Counted from the first letter of the stretch, positions 27,113 to 35,621 are shown. The stretch: DNA of 64,000 bases from Hyphomicrobiaceae bacterium (GCA_900298995.1 OMIC01000008.1:124001-188000); one strand, 5' to 3'. Translations and numbers: made by a program. Notes: generated from the sequence alone by a model not told the origin.

Positions 27113-27709
27113 CTGAGCGGCTCCGTGTTTCTGGCCAGTCTAGCATCATCCCGCCCCCCAGGTGAATGACCCGGCTGCCGGAAGGACCCTCTTGCACTGG
27201 GGCCGGGGTTGGTGCTGAAAGCCGCCAGGTGGGGGACCAAGCGTGATGGATTTCGTGCAATCTCTGATGACGGGCGATGCGCTGTGGGCGCTGGGGCAGG
27301 TCATCATGATCGATCTCGTTCTGGCGGGTGACAATGCGGTCGTGATCGGACTGGCGGCCTCCGGGCTGCCGAAGGCTCAGCGCAACAAGGCAATCCTTGT
27401 CGGCATTCTGGCCGCCACGCTCTTGCGCATCGTGTTCGCGGCGATCGCGACCCAGCTGCTCCAGCTGCTCGGGCTCATCCTGATCGGCGGAATTCTGCTG
27501 CTCTGGGTATGCTGGAAGATGTGGCGCGAACTGCGCGACAGCCGCCACCAGGAGGAGGGCGCCGAGGCCGTCACCGGCGAGGACCTGAATGCCGATGGCA
27601 CCATTGGCGCGCCGCCCGGCCGCAAGAGCTTTGCCCAGGCTGCCTGGCAGATCGTCATCGCGGACGTCTCGATGTCGCTGGACAATGTGCTGGCGGTGGC
27701 AGGGGCTGC

Positions 27710-27717
27710 CCGCGAGC
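27710..27717 (+). repeat. left inverted repeat of the 49-bp inversion
   Basis: CCGCGAGC, the reverse complement of GCTCGCGG at the right end. Eight perfect bases; a further matching base lies beyond one mismatch on the outside. This is short for a site-specific recombinase target. Confidence 0.8.
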
Positions 27718-27766
27718 CCCATCAGCGCCACTGACAGCCCCAGCCCGATCACCAGCACGGCGGGGT
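27718..27766. other. inverted 49-bp segment inside the TerC/YjbE-family gene
   Basis: The segment lies exactly between the 8-bp inverted repeats at 27710-27717 and 27767-27774. Its reverse complement joins in frame on both sides (…GAG C|AC CCC… and …ATG GG|G CTC…). In the present orientation it introduces a TGA stop 15 bases in. The bases just inside the repeats (CCC on the left, GGGGT on the right) can extend a hairpin, which could favour template switching or strand exchange. Confidence 0.85.
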
Positions 27767-27774
27767 GCTCGCGG
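27767..27774 (-). repeat. right inverted repeat of the 49-bp inversion
   Basis: GCTCGCGG, the reverse complement of the left arm. Both arms are part of the TerC-family coding sequence: the left falls in the codons for A-R-E(H) and the right in L-A. Confidence 0.8.
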
Positions 27775-27938
27775 CCTCGCTGATTGCAAAACTGCTGCAG
27801 AAACATCGCTGGATCGCCTATGTCGGGCTGGCCATCATTCTCTATGTCGCGCTGGAGATGATCTATCGCGGTTTTCTTGAAGTCTTTCCCAATGTAACGT
27901 GACCGGCGGAACCGGTTTTTCATTCAGAGCGCAGGGCC

Positions 27939-29264
27939 ATGACAATCAGCTTTCACGATCTCTCGAAGATGACGCGCGTCGAGCGCGACCGCCTGCTGCG
28001 CCGCACCGAGGCTGATCTCTCGGCCTTCGAGGACAAGGTGAGGCCGATCATCGAGGCGGTGCGCGTCGAGGGCGACGAGGCCCTGGCGCGGTTTGCCCGT
28101 GACCTTGACAAGGCCCCCGTGCAGGCGGCCGCCATTGCCGCCACGGCGGCGGATTTCGAACGTGCCGAAAAGACGCTTGATCCCAGGGTTCGCGAGGCGT
28201 TGGCCTTCATGGCGGTGTCGATCCGCAAGTTCCACGAAGACCAGAAGCCCGAGGAAATGTGGTTTCACGAGATCCAGCCCGGCGTGTTCGCCGGCGACCG
28301 GACGACGGCCATTCCCTCGGTTGCCTGCTATATTCCGCGCGGCAAGGGCGCCTTCCCGTCTTCCGTGCTGATGCAATCAATCCCTGCCAAGGTGGCTGGC
28401 GTGCGTGATATCGCCATCATCACGCCGCCCGGGCCTGATGGAAACATCGACGATGCCACGCTGGTGGCCGCGGGCATGGCGGGTGTGTCGAAAGTTTTCA
28501 AGGCAGGCGGCGCACAGGGTATCGCGGCGGTGGCGCATGGCACCCAGACGGTGCCGAAATGCAGCAAGGTGGTGGGGCCGGGAAGCCCGTGGGTGGGAGC
28601 GGCGAAGCGGCTTCTCTCGCATCTCATCGATGTCGGAACCCCCGCCGGGCCCAGCGAGCTCATCGTGCTGGCCGACGAGACGGCCGATGGCCGGCTTGCC
28701 GGCCTCGATCTCATCATCGAGTCTGAACACGGGCCCGACTCTTCCGCCTTTCTCGTGACCTGGAGCCGCAAGGTGGCAGAGGATGCGATGCAGGCCATTC
28801 CTGAGTTCTGGGCGCAGATGGGCGCGCAGCGTTCCGGCTTCTCGAAAACGGTTCTGGGCGGCGCCATGGGCGGCATCGTGCTGGCGCGCGACGAGGCCGA
28901 GGCCATTGCCTTCTGCAACGACTATGCGCCGGAGCATCTCGGCGTTCATTCCGACGAGCCGTTCCAGTATCTGGGCCGTCTCGAACATGCGGGCGAAATC
29001 CTGCTCGGCCGCCACACGCCGCCGACGCTCGGCAATTTCACCATCGGCGTCAACCATGTGCTGCCGACAAGCGGCTGGGCGAAGACCGGTTCCCCGCTCA
29101 CCGTGCATAACTTCATGAAGCGCACCTCGGTGGCCTATGTCACGGCGAAGGGCTACCCGGAACTCGCCCGCCACGCCGAGGTAATCGCCACCTATGAGGG
29201 CTTCGACGGCCATGCCAATGCGGTGTCCGAAACCCGGAACCGGCTGTTGAGGACCAATCGATGA
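27939..29264 (+). CDS. histidinol dehydrogenase-like enzyme (non-canonical zinc site)
   Basis: HisD-family NAD-dependent dehydrogenase, 441 residues. It has the catalytic Glu-His pair in YAPEHLGV and the CYIPRGKGAFPSSVLM loop. In E. coli HisD zinc is bound by Gln259, His262, Asp360 and His419. Here the matching positions read Glu (IIESEH), His, Asn (GNFTIGVNHVLP) and His (DGHANAV), so Gln became Glu and Asp became Asn. No other his genes are near; the next gene is a TPP enzyme overlapping by 4 bp. I infer a paralog acting on another amino- or hydroxy-compound, for instance like the sulfopropanediol dehydrogenase HpsN, not histidine synthesis. Confidence 0.83.
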   Translation: MTISFHDLSKMTRVERDRLLRRTEADLSAFEDKVRPIIEAVRVEGDEALARFARDLDKAPVQAAAIAATAADFERAEKTLDPRVREALAFMAVSIRKFHEDQKPEEMWFHEIQPGVFAGDRTTAIPSVACYIPRGKGAFPSSVLMQSIPAKVAGVRDIAIITPPGPDGNIDDATLVAAGMAGVSKVFKAGGAQGIAAVAHGTQTVPKCSKVVGPGSPWVGAAKRLLSHLIDVGTPAGPSELIVLADETADGRLAGLDLIIESEHGPDSSAFLVTWSRKVAEDAMQAIPEFWAQMGAQRSGFSKTVLGGAMGGIVLARDEAEAIAFCNDYAPEHLGVHSDEPFQYLGRLEHAGEILLGRHTPPTLGNFTIGVNHVLPTSGWAKTGSPLTVHNFMKRTSVAYVTAKGYPELARHAEVIATYEGFDGHANAVSETRNRLLRTNR

Positions 29265-30928
29265 GCAGCCGCACCGGCGGCCGGATTCTTGTCGATCAGC
29301 TCAGGGCGCATGGAGTCCGCCAGGTGTTCTGCGTGCCGGGCGAAAGCTATCTCGCGGTGCTGGACGCCCTTCATGAATCGGGGATTGGCACCATTGTCTG
29401 CCGTCAGGAGGGCGGGGCGGCCTATATGGCCGAAGCGGCCGGCAAGATGACGGGCCAGCCCGGCATCGTGATGGTGACGCGCGGGCCGGGTGCGACCAAT
29501 GCCTCCGGCGGAATCCATGTGGCGGCGCAGGATTCCACGCCGCTCATCATGTTCGTGGGCCAGGTGGCGCGCGACATGAGGGACCGCGAGGCCTTTCAGG
29601 AGCTCGATTACAGGGCCGTGTTCGGTTCCATTGCCAAGTGGGTTGTCGAGATCGACCGCGCCGAGCGCATTCCTGAACTCGTCAGCCGCGCCTTCCACGT
29701 GGCCTGCCAGGGCAGGCCCGGACCGGTGGTCGTGGCCCTGCCCGAGGACATGCTGACCGAGACCGCCGTCTGCGCCGACGCGCCGTGTTTTTCACCTGTG
29801 GTGACACGGCCCGGCGCGGACGACATGGAGGCGCTCCGCCGCCGCCTGCTGGCCGCGGCACGGCCCATCGTCATCGCCGGCGGATCGGGCTGGACCGCCC
29901 GGGGCGTGGACGACCTCATGCGGTTCGCCGAGAATTTCGCGCTGCCCGTGGCCGTGAGCTTCCGCCGCCAGATGCTGTTTCCGGCCGATCACCCGAACTT
30001 CGCGGGCGATATCGGCATCGGTCCCAATCCCCGACTGCTCGAACGCGTCAGGGCAGCCGACCTCGTGCTCCTTGCCGGTGGCCGCCTCTCGGAGATGCCC
30101 GCGCAGGGCTATGCGCTGCTCGATGTTCCGGGCGATGGCGGGCGTCTCATCCATGTTCATCCGGGTGCGGAGGAACTGAACAAGACCTACCGCGCCGGGC
30201 TTGGCATTCTGGCAACGCCCCATGCCTTCGCCGCCGCCGCCGCCGCCTTGCCGCGCCCCGATGCCGTGCCTTGGGCTGGCGCGGCAGCCTCGGCGCATGC
30301 CGATTACCTCGACTGGAGCAACCCCGCGAAGATCACGACGCCGGGCGCGCTGCAGATGGCGGGGGTGATGGCTCATCTCCGGGAGGCGATGCCCGCCGAC
30401 ACGATCTGTTGCAATGGCGCGGGCAACTACGCCACATGGTTGAATCGCTTCTGGCCGTACCGCAGCTTTGCCTCGCAGCTCGCGCCGACCTCGGGCACCA
30501 TGGGCTATGGCGTTCCGGCCGCGGTTGCCGCGAAGCTTCTGGCGCCGGAGCGCGAGGTCATCGCCTTCGCGGGCGACGGCTGCTTCCTGATGAACGGCCA
30601 GGAGTTCGCCACCGCGATCCAGCATGATCTGCCGATCATCGTGGTGGTGGTGGACAATGGCATGTATGGCACCATCCGCATGCATCAGGAGCGGGAGTAC
30701 CCCGGCCGCGTCTCCGGCACGGCGCTCGTCAATCCGGATTTCGCCGCCCTGGCACGTTCCTATGGCGGTCATGGCGAGACGGTGCGGGAAACCGCCGAAT
30801 TCGCCCCGGCCCTGGCGCGGACCCGCGCGAGCGGCAAGCCCGCCATCATCCACTGCCTGATTGACCCCGAGGCGATCACGCCCGCCCGCAGCCTGAGCGA
30901 CATCCGCCGGGCGGCGCTTGCCAAATAG
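29261..30928 (+). CDS. thiamine pyrophosphate enzyme, acetolactate synthase-like
   Basis: ThDP-dependent enzyme of the acetolactate synthase/POX family, 555 residues, with the N-terminal Pyr domain (catalytic Glu in CRQEGGAAYMAEAAG), the central domain (about 195-330) and the C-terminal PP domain (GDGCFLMNGQE…VDNGMYGTIR, the Mg/ThDP motif). It starts with a 4-bp overlap on the HisD-like gene, so the two enzymes likely act in sequence. No regulatory small subunit (IlvH) follows, which speaks against a role in branched-chain amino acid synthesis. The reaction is unknown; decarboxylation or carboligation of a 2-keto acid is expected. Confidence 0.86.
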   Translation: MSSRTGGRILVDQLRAHGVRQVFCVPGESYLAVLDALHESGIGTIVCRQEGGAAYMAEAAGKMTGQPGIVMVTRGPGATNASGGIHVAAQDSTPLIMFVGQVARDMRDREAFQELDYRAVFGSIAKWVVEIDRAERIPELVSRAFHVACQGRPGPVVVALPEDMLTETAVCADAPCFSPVVTRPGADDMEALRRRLLAAARPIVIAGGSGWTARGVDDLMRFAENFALPVAVSFRRQMLFPADHPNFAGDIGIGPNPRLLERVRAADLVLLAGGRLSEMPAQGYALLDVPGDGGRLIHVHPGAEELNKTYRAGLGILATPHAFAAAAAALPRPDAVPWAGAAASAHADYLDWSNPAKITTPGALQMAGVMAHLREAMPADTICCNGAGNYATWLNRFWPYRSFASQLAPTSGTMGYGVPAAVAAKLLAPEREVIAFAGDGCFLMNGQEFATAIQHDLPIIVVVVDNGMYGTIRMHQEREYPGRVSGTALVNPDFAALARSYGGHGETVRETAEFAPALARTRASGKPAIIHCLIDPEAITPARSLSDIRRAALAK

Positions 30929-30970
30929 CACGGCTTGACGGCGGCCCCCTCCCTCCGCTCAAATGGTTTC

Positions 30971-31753
30971 ATGACCATCGCCACGCGAACCGCCACCTTG
31001 CCGATTGCCGCCCATGCCGTCTGTGCGGCCGCCGGCGTGCGCGACGGCCTGCGCGCCGCGCAGTTCTATGTCCGGGATCTGGCCAATGCCGACCGCTTCG
31101 GCAAGGATGAGCCGCAGCGCGTGCCGTTCCTGTCGCGGGCCGTGGCGCAGGGCGCGCGGCTTGCCGACCGGCTGATGAGCTGTGGCGCCAATCTTTCGAT
31201 CGCCCTGTTCATGCCAAGCTGGCGGACCCTGCCTTCGCCGTTCACACCGGGCCTCCTGCAGGAGGTGGCACGTGGCATCCGCGAGGAGAGCCTGATCCAC
31301 AATCCGGCCTTCAATGCCTATTTCTTCCGCTCGGCCATTCACATCGCGGGCCGCTATTCGGCACCGCCCTGGCTCATTCTCGAGCACCGCGTGGACGCCG
31401 CGCGCCGCGCGCTGGCTGCGCGCGCCGAGGATCCTGCCTCGGGCAGCGAGATGATGGCGCGGATCCTGATCGCACTCGCCGAGCAGGGCCCCGTGGCGCG
31501 CATCGGCCCGGTCTCGGGCCGCAACCGGTTCTTCGCGCAGGTCGAGCCCAATGTTGCAGTCTATGCCATCGCCTGTGTGGCGCTGATGCTTGCCGAGGAT
31601 GGCAAGCCCGCCGCTGCCATGGGCGAGGATGAATTCTTCTCCGTCACCGGGGCGCTCATCGGACCCCGGCTTCCGGCCATTGCCGCGCTCATCGGACAGA
31701 GGGACGAGGCTGGCCTGGCGCGGGAACTCGCCGACATCCAATCCATGTATTGA
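30971..31753 (+). CDS. uncharacterised protein in the HisD-like/TPP operon
   Basis: A 260-residue protein I do not recognise. It is largely helical, rich in Ala/Leu/Arg, without a signal peptide or clear membrane segments. Conserved-looking stretches are IREESLIHNPAFNAYFFRSAIHI (its first 20 residues lie near 98-117) and SGRNRFFAQVEPN near 185. ATG 30971 gives MTIATRTATLP; the frame opens earlier at a TTG (30935). It lies 42 bp after the TPP enzyme and 32 bp before dusA, so it probably belongs to the same transcript. Codon use matches its neighbours. Confidence 0.6.
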   Translation: MTIATRTATLPIAAHAVCAAAGVRDGLRAAQFYVRDLANADRFGKDEPQRVPFLSRAVAQGARLADRLMSCGANLSIALFMPSWRTLPSPFTPGLLQEVARGIREESLIHNPAFNAYFFRSAIHIAGRYSAPPWLILEHRVDAARRALAARAEDPASGSEMMARILIALAEQGPVARIGPVSGRNRFFAQVEPNVAVYAIACVALMLAEDGKPAAAMGEDEFFSVTGALIGPRLPAIAALIGQRDEAGLARELADIQSMY

Positions 31754-31785
31754 GAAGTCCGGTTCGCGGAGCTAGAGGACGGGCC

Positions 31786-32787
31786 ATGAGCTTCTCGCCC
31801 TGGCGGTTCTGCATTGCGCCCATGATGGATTGGACGGACCGGCATTGCCGCGTGTTCCACCGTCAGCTTTCGTCCCGTGCGCTGCTGTACACCGAGATGG
31901 TGACGGCGGCGGCAATCCGTCATGGCGATCGTGACAGGCTTCTGGGTTTTGACGCCGCCGAGCATCCCGTGGCGCTGCAGATCGGCGGAAGTGACCCCGC
32001 GCTCCTCGCCGAGGCGGCAAGATGGGGCGAGGCGTTCGGCTACTGCGAAATCAACCTCAATGTGGGCTGCCCGTCCGACCGGGTGCAGACCGGGCGTTTC
32101 GGCGCCTGCCTCATGGCCGAGCCGGAGCTGGTGCGCGACTGCCTTGCCGCCATGCGCGCCGCCGTGAGCGTGCCGGTCACCGTCAAGTGCCGCATCGGCA
32201 TCGATGCGCAGGACGAGGAAGAGGATTTCTCCCGCTTCGTCGAAACAGTGCGCCAGTCTGGCGTCTCCCCCTTCATCGTCCATGCCCGCAAGGCCTGGCT
32301 CCAGGGCTTGTCGCCCCGCGAGAACCGCGAGATACCGCCGCTCAACCACGAACGGGTCTACCGGCTCAAGCAGCGCCAGCCCGACCTCACCGTGGTGATC
32401 AATGGCGGCATCACCTCGCTTGACGACGCCTGTCGCCATCTCGACCATGTCGATGGCGTCATGCTGGGCCGCGCGGCCTATCAGACGCCGTGGCTTCTCC
32501 ATGACGTGGACAACCGGCTGTTTGGTGCCAGGGCGTCGACGCGGTGTCCGCTCGATGTCGTGATCGGGATGAAACCCTATGTCGCGGGGCAGCTCGCACG
32601 CGGCGTTCCGCTGCATGCCATCACCCGTCACATGCTGGGCCTGTTCCATGGCCAGCCTGGCGGCAGGCTGTGGCGGCGCGTGCTCTCGGAGGAGGGGGTG
32701 AGACCGGGCGCGGGACTCGAGGTACTCGATCGAGCCCTGGCCGAGGTTGCCGCGCGGATCGGAACGGCGAAGATCGCCGCCGAATAG
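31786..32787 (+). CDS. dusA: tRNA dihydrouridine synthase A
   Basis: FMN-dependent enzyme reducing uridines in the tRNA D-loop, 333 residues. The TIM barrel begins FCIAPMMDWTDRHCR. The catalytic cysteine is in NVGCPSDRVQTGRFGACLM. VKCRIGID, VHARKAWLQGLSP (phosphate-binding) and GVMLGRAAYQTPW are DusA-type motifs. ATG 31786 is used; the frame opens 12 codons earlier without support. Ends 2 bases before the convergent DUF1289 gene. Confidence 0.93.
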   Translation: MSFSPWRFCIAPMMDWTDRHCRVFHRQLSSRALLYTEMVTAAAIRHGDRDRLLGFDAAEHPVALQIGGSDPALLAEAARWGEAFGYCEINLNVGCPSDRVQTGRFGACLMAEPELVRDCLAAMRAAVSVPVTVKCRIGIDAQDEEEDFSRFVETVRQSGVSPFIVHARKAWLQGLSPRENREIPPLNHERVYRLKQRQPDLTVVINGGITSLDDACRHLDHVDGVMLGRAAYQTPWLLHDVDNRLFGARASTRCPLDVVIGMKPYVAGQLARGVPLHAITRHMLGLFHGQPGGRLWRRVLSEEGVRPGAGLEVLDRALAEVAARIGTAKIAAE

Positions 32788-32789
32788 GA

Positions 32790-33023
32790 TCAGGTCCTGA
32801 GGCGCCCGGCCCGGCCGCCGCGCCGCGCCCGCAGGCGGGTGAGATTGGCCACGCGCACCGGAAGATCCGCCATGACCAGCCGGCGTTCGTCGGGCGTCAT
32901 GCCGAGCCAGCCGCCGATCTCGCCGCGCGTGCGCCCGCAGCCGATACAGAAGCCGGAGTCCGGGTCAACGACACAGATCTTGACGCAGGGCGTCTCGATG
33001 GGGGGCAGGTTCATCGCATTCAT
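32790..33023 (-). CDS. DUF1289 small cysteine-rich protein
   Basis: A 77-residue protein with the DUF1289 signature: [21 protein letters not shown] followed by [14 protein letters not shown]. The four cysteines probably bind an iron-sulfur cluster or zinc. Start ATG 33023 has GGTGGG upstream; other ATGs at 33014, 33035 and 33050 are possible. The C-terminus is basic ([14 protein letters not shown]). Function unknown; the family is widespread in proteobacteria. Confidence 0.78.
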   Translation of the reverse strand: MNAMNLPPIETPCVKICVVDPDSGFCIGCGRTRGEIGGWLGMTPDERRLVMADLPVRVANLTRLRARRGGRAGRLRT

Positions 33024-33110
33024 GATTCCCACCATAATGATCCCTGCCACCGCGCCGTGGCAAGAAGCGCCGCTCAGCCGTCTGAAAACGCCCAGAGCAA
33101 GATGCGTCCT

Positions 33111-33150
33111 GAAAGAAAAAGGGCGGTTTCCGGGTTTGAACCGACTGCCC
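33111..33150 (-). terminator. rho-independent terminator of the retropepsin-like gene
   Basis: On the minus strand, GGGC-AGT-CGGTT pairs with AACCGCCC across a loop (one 3-base bulge) and is followed by TTTTTCTTTC. It begins 15 bases after the stop of the aspartic-protease gene. Placement and T-tract fit an intrinsic terminator. Confidence 0.6.
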
Positions 33151-33164
33151 GACCCCGGACTGCT

Positions 33165-33605
33165 CTAGTCGCGCAGATAGAGCACGCCGTCCTCGACCGC
33201 GAAGCTGCGCAGGCGCGACAGGAAGCTCATGCCCAGCAGCGAGCCGCGCATGGCGCCCTGCGGAAGTACCATGGCGGGGACGTCCTCGACGCGCACGCCG
33301 TCGATCTCGACGCGCCGGATGACGACGCGTGCGGCCTGCACCACGCCATTGGCGGTGGCGACCGGAGCGTTGAAGTCGAGGCTTGCGGGTCGCAGTCCTG
33401 CCGCGTCGGCATCCTCGTAGCTGAGCGCCACGGTGGTGGCGCCGGTATCGACCATGACCTGCACCGGGTTGCCATTGATGTCTGCCTTCGCAACGAAATG
33501 TCCTCCGGCCACCGCCCGCAGTTCCGTCATGGCCGCATGCAAGGGCCCGTACGCGGCAAGAAGACCAAGGCAAAGGGCAGCGGCGAAAGACGGGATCCGG
33601 GGCAA
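33165..33605 (-). CDS. periplasmic retropepsin-like aspartic protease (TIGR02281 type)
   Basis: A 146-residue single-domain clan AA protease. An N-terminal hydrophobic stretch (about residues 7-24) is a signal peptide or membrane anchor. The catalytic motif MVDTGATTVALS has Asp53. LLGMSFLSRLRSF near 125 is the conserved second part of the retropepsin fold. Such proteins act as homodimers. It is followed by a good terminator and preceded by 40 bp to cobS on the same strand. Confidence 0.85.
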   Translation of the reverse strand: MPRIPSFAAALCLGLLAAYGPLHAAMTELRAVAGGHFVAKADINGNPVQVMVDTGATTVALSYEDADAAGLRPASLDFNAPVATANGVVQAARVVIRRVEIDGVRVEDVPAMVLPQGAMRGSLLGMSFLSRLRSFAVEDGVLYLRD

Positions 33606-33645
33606 GGTTCAAATCTCCTGTGGAGATTGCAGTATGACCTGCCCG

Positions 33646-34464
33646 TCAATGGAAGGAAAGGGCACCGGCGAAGACCGCCAGCATGGCGGTTTCGGCCATG
33701 ACCTGACCGGCTCCACAGACATCGCCGGTCTGACCGCCGATCTTGCGCATGGCCAGCGCCCGCAGGGAGGCCAGCGCCAGAAGGGCTGCGATCAGTCCAA
33801 GCACGGCTGCTTCCCATGACAGGATGGACCAGGCCCCGAGACCGGCGGCAAGGCTGCCAATCGCAATCGCCAGCAGCGCCGTGCGGCGGCTGGGCTGTCC
33901 GGCGAGGGTCGCCAGCCCGTCGCTGCGCGCCGGACGAGTGGAGGAGAGAAGGTCGACCATCAGGGACCGTGAAAAGGCAGCAGCCCCTGCCACCAGCACC
34001 AGGACGGCATACGCCGGCAGGCTGAGCAGGGACGCGAGCAGGGCCGCCCGGGCGGGAATGACGATGACCAGGGCCAGCGTGCCATAGGCGCCGATGCGGC
34101 TGTCCCGCATGATTGCCAGCCGGTCGTCCCGCGTCGAACCGCCGCCGAAGCCGTCGGCGACATCGGCGAGACCGTCCTCATGGAAGGCGCCGGTGAGCAG
34201 CAGCCCGAAACCGATGGCGAGCAAGCCGCAGAACAGTTCGGGAAGCCGCAACTCATGCGCCAGAAGCAGTGCTCCCGCCATCAGACCGCCGACGATCAGC
34301 CCGACCACCGGGAACATGGCCATGGAATCGCGCAGGCGCGGCGGATCTACCGTGCGGATGAAGGGCACGGGCAGCCGCGTCAGGAAGCGCAGGGCGACCA
34401 GGAAGGCGGCGAAAGGCCGGAACCGTCCCCGGTGTACGCTGCGAGGCTCAAACCCGTCGCTCAT
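33646..34464 (-). CDS. cobS: adenosylcobinamide-GDP ribazoletransferase (cobalamin synthase)
   Basis: Membrane enzyme of the last steps of vitamin B12 synthesis, joining adenosylcobinamide-GDP with alpha-ribazole. It has 272 residues, many hydrophobic helices, and the signature FHEDGLADVADGFGGGSTRDDRLAIMRDSRIGAYG near 120-155 (only its first part is quoted by family guides). ATG 34464 is preferred over the longer frame from 34533, which overlaps the divergent cobT. It shares a 62-bp divergent promoter region with cobT. No cobalamin riboswitch is visible there. Confidence 0.93.
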   Translation of the reverse strand: MSDGFEPRSVHRGRFRPFAAFLVALRFLTRLPVPFIRTVDPPRLRDSMAMFPVVGLIVGGLMAGALLLAHELRLPELFCGLLAIGFGLLLTGAFHEDGLADVADGFGGGSTRDDRLAIMRDSRIGAYGTLALVIVIPARAALLASLLSLPAYAVLVLVAGAAAFSRSLMVDLLSSTRPARSDGLATLAGQPSRRTALLAIAIGSLAAGLGAWSILSWEAAVLGLIAALLALASLRALAMRKIGGQTGDVCGAGQVMAETAMLAVFAGALSFH

Positions 34465-34526
34465 GATGTGTGCTAAACCCCGGCCCTGTGGTGAATGGAA
34501 CAGGAAAATAGGGGTCTTCCTCCAAA

Positions 34527-35552
34527 ATGACAAATGCCGCCTCGGGCTTGCCCTTCGATGACATCCGCAACCTGTTGAAGGACCTCCCCGCCGCCGATGC
34601 CGATGCGGCCGGGGCCTGCCGCGCGCGGGATGCGCAACTGACCAAGCCGCCCGGCGCGCTGGGCCGGCTCGAGGAGCTTGCCGCCTGGTTGTGTGCCTGG
34701 CAGGGCCGGCATCCGCCGAAGGCCGAGCGGGTCGTGGTGGCGGTGTTCGCCGGAAATCATGGCGTCGTGGATCAGGGCGTGACCGCCTATCCCCAGGAAG
34801 TCCCCCGCCAGATGGTGGCGAACTTCCAGACGGACGGCGCGGCGGTCAACCAGATCTGCAAGACGTTCGGTCTCGGTCTCAAGGTCTTTGAACTGGCACT
34901 CGAGAAGCCGACCCGCGACATCACGCGCGCGGCCGCGCTCGAGGAAGCCGAATGCGCCGCGACAATGGCCTATGGCATGGAAGCCACCGAGGGCTGCGAC
35001 ATCCTCTGCATCGGCGAAATGGGAATTGGCAACACGACCATCGCGGCGGCATTGGCGCTTGCGTTGTTCGGCGGCACGGCGGAGGACTGGGTGGGGCCCG
35101 GCACGGGCGTTGACGGTGAAGGGCTGAAGCGCAAGGCCGATGCGGTGTCCAGGGCGGTGGCGTTGCACCGTGCGCATCTCGCGGATCCCCTCGAAGTGCT
35201 GCGGCGGCTTGGCGGGCGTGAACTTGCCGCGATGGCGGGCGCGGTGCTGGCGGCGCGCCTGCAGCGCATTCCGGTGATCATCGATGGCTATGTGGCAACC
35301 GCCGCTGCGGCAGTGCTCTGGGCGCTGCGCCCGGATGCACTTGCGCATTGCGTGGCGGGGCATCTTTCGGCTGAACCCGCGCATCGCCGCCTGCTCGAAA
35401 AGCTGGGCCTGCGTCCGGTGCTCGATCTCGGGATGCGGCTTGGCGAGGGCTCGGGCGCGGCCATGGCGGCGGGTATCGTCAAGGCGGCCGCCGATCTCCA
35501 TACCGGCATGGCGACCTTCGAATCGGCAGGCGTTGCCAACAAGTCCGGATGA
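34527..35552 (+). CDS. cobT: nicotinate-nucleotide--dimethylbenzimidazole phosphoribosyltransferase
   Basis: Makes alpha-ribazole phosphate for the lower ligand of B12, 341 residues. Landmarks are LTKPPGALGRLEELA near 35, FAGNHGVVDQGVTAYPQEV near 75, CIGEMGIGNTTIAAAL near 160, and the C-terminal catalytic-glutamate region LGMRLGEGSGAAMA. Divergent from cobS; together they complete the nucleotide-loop steps. The frame is full length with no anomaly. Confidence 0.95.
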   Translation: MTNAASGLPFDDIRNLLKDLPAADADAAGACRARDAQLTKPPGALGRLEELAAWLCAWQGRHPPKAERVVVAVFAGNHGVVDQGVTAYPQEVPRQMVANFQTDGAAVNQICKTFGLGLKVFELALEKPTRDITRAAALEEAECAATMAYGMEATEGCDILCIGEMGIGNTTIAAALALALFGGTAEDWVGPGTGVDGEGLKRKADAVSRAVALHRAHLADPLEVLRRLGGRELAAMAGAVLAARLQRIPVIIDGYVATAAAAVLWALRPDALAHCVAGHLSAEPAHRRLLEKLGLRPVLDLGMRLGEGSGAAMAAGIVKAAADLHTGMATFESAGVANKSG

Positions 35553-35621
35553 GCCGCGAAGCTGGCTTGCCCGCTGCGAACTGGATGACTACATAGCGGT
35601 TTTTCAAGGGGTTCCACTCTC

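Larger units (their letters stand above)
27246..27902 (+). pseudogene. TerC/YjbE-family integral membrane protein, broken by an internal 49-bp inversion
   Basis: Metal-transport-type membrane protein (TerC superfamily, YjbE subgroup). The intact first part shows IDLVLAGDNAVVIGLAASGLP (helix 1) and VIADVSMSLDNVLAVAGAARE (the second SLDN motif). As written, the frame then reads PHQRH and stops at 27732-27734, giving 162 residues. The bases 27718-27766, read in reverse complement, encode HPAVLVIGLGLSVALMG, exactly the helix expected after AARE. In-frame downstream bases continue LAASLIAKLLQKHRWIAYVG to a stop at 27900-27902. Flipping the segment restores 218 residues. ATG 27246 is preferred over GTG 27243. 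Whether this is a natural off state, a mutation or an assembly error is open. Confidence 0.88.

Noticed and set aside
27113-27245. yybP-ykoY manganese riboswitch upstream of the TerC/YjbE gene
   Set aside because: Looked for because relatives often carry it; I do not see the conserved GGGGAGTAG segment. A covariance-model search (RF00080) would settle it.
26745-27923. 392-residue minus-strand frame across the TerC/YjbE locus and the aldolase gene
   Set aside because: Not a gene. Its only protein-like part is the reversed 49-bp segment, which is evidence for the inversion.
33121-33150. tRNA-like T-arm GGTTTGAACC
   Set aside because: The stem does not pair as a T-arm and no acceptor, D or anticodon arms are present; it reads better as a minus-strand terminator.
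34465-34526. Cobalamin riboswitch between cobS and cobT
   Set aside because: The gap is only 62 bp, too short for one, and no B12-box-like sequence is visible.
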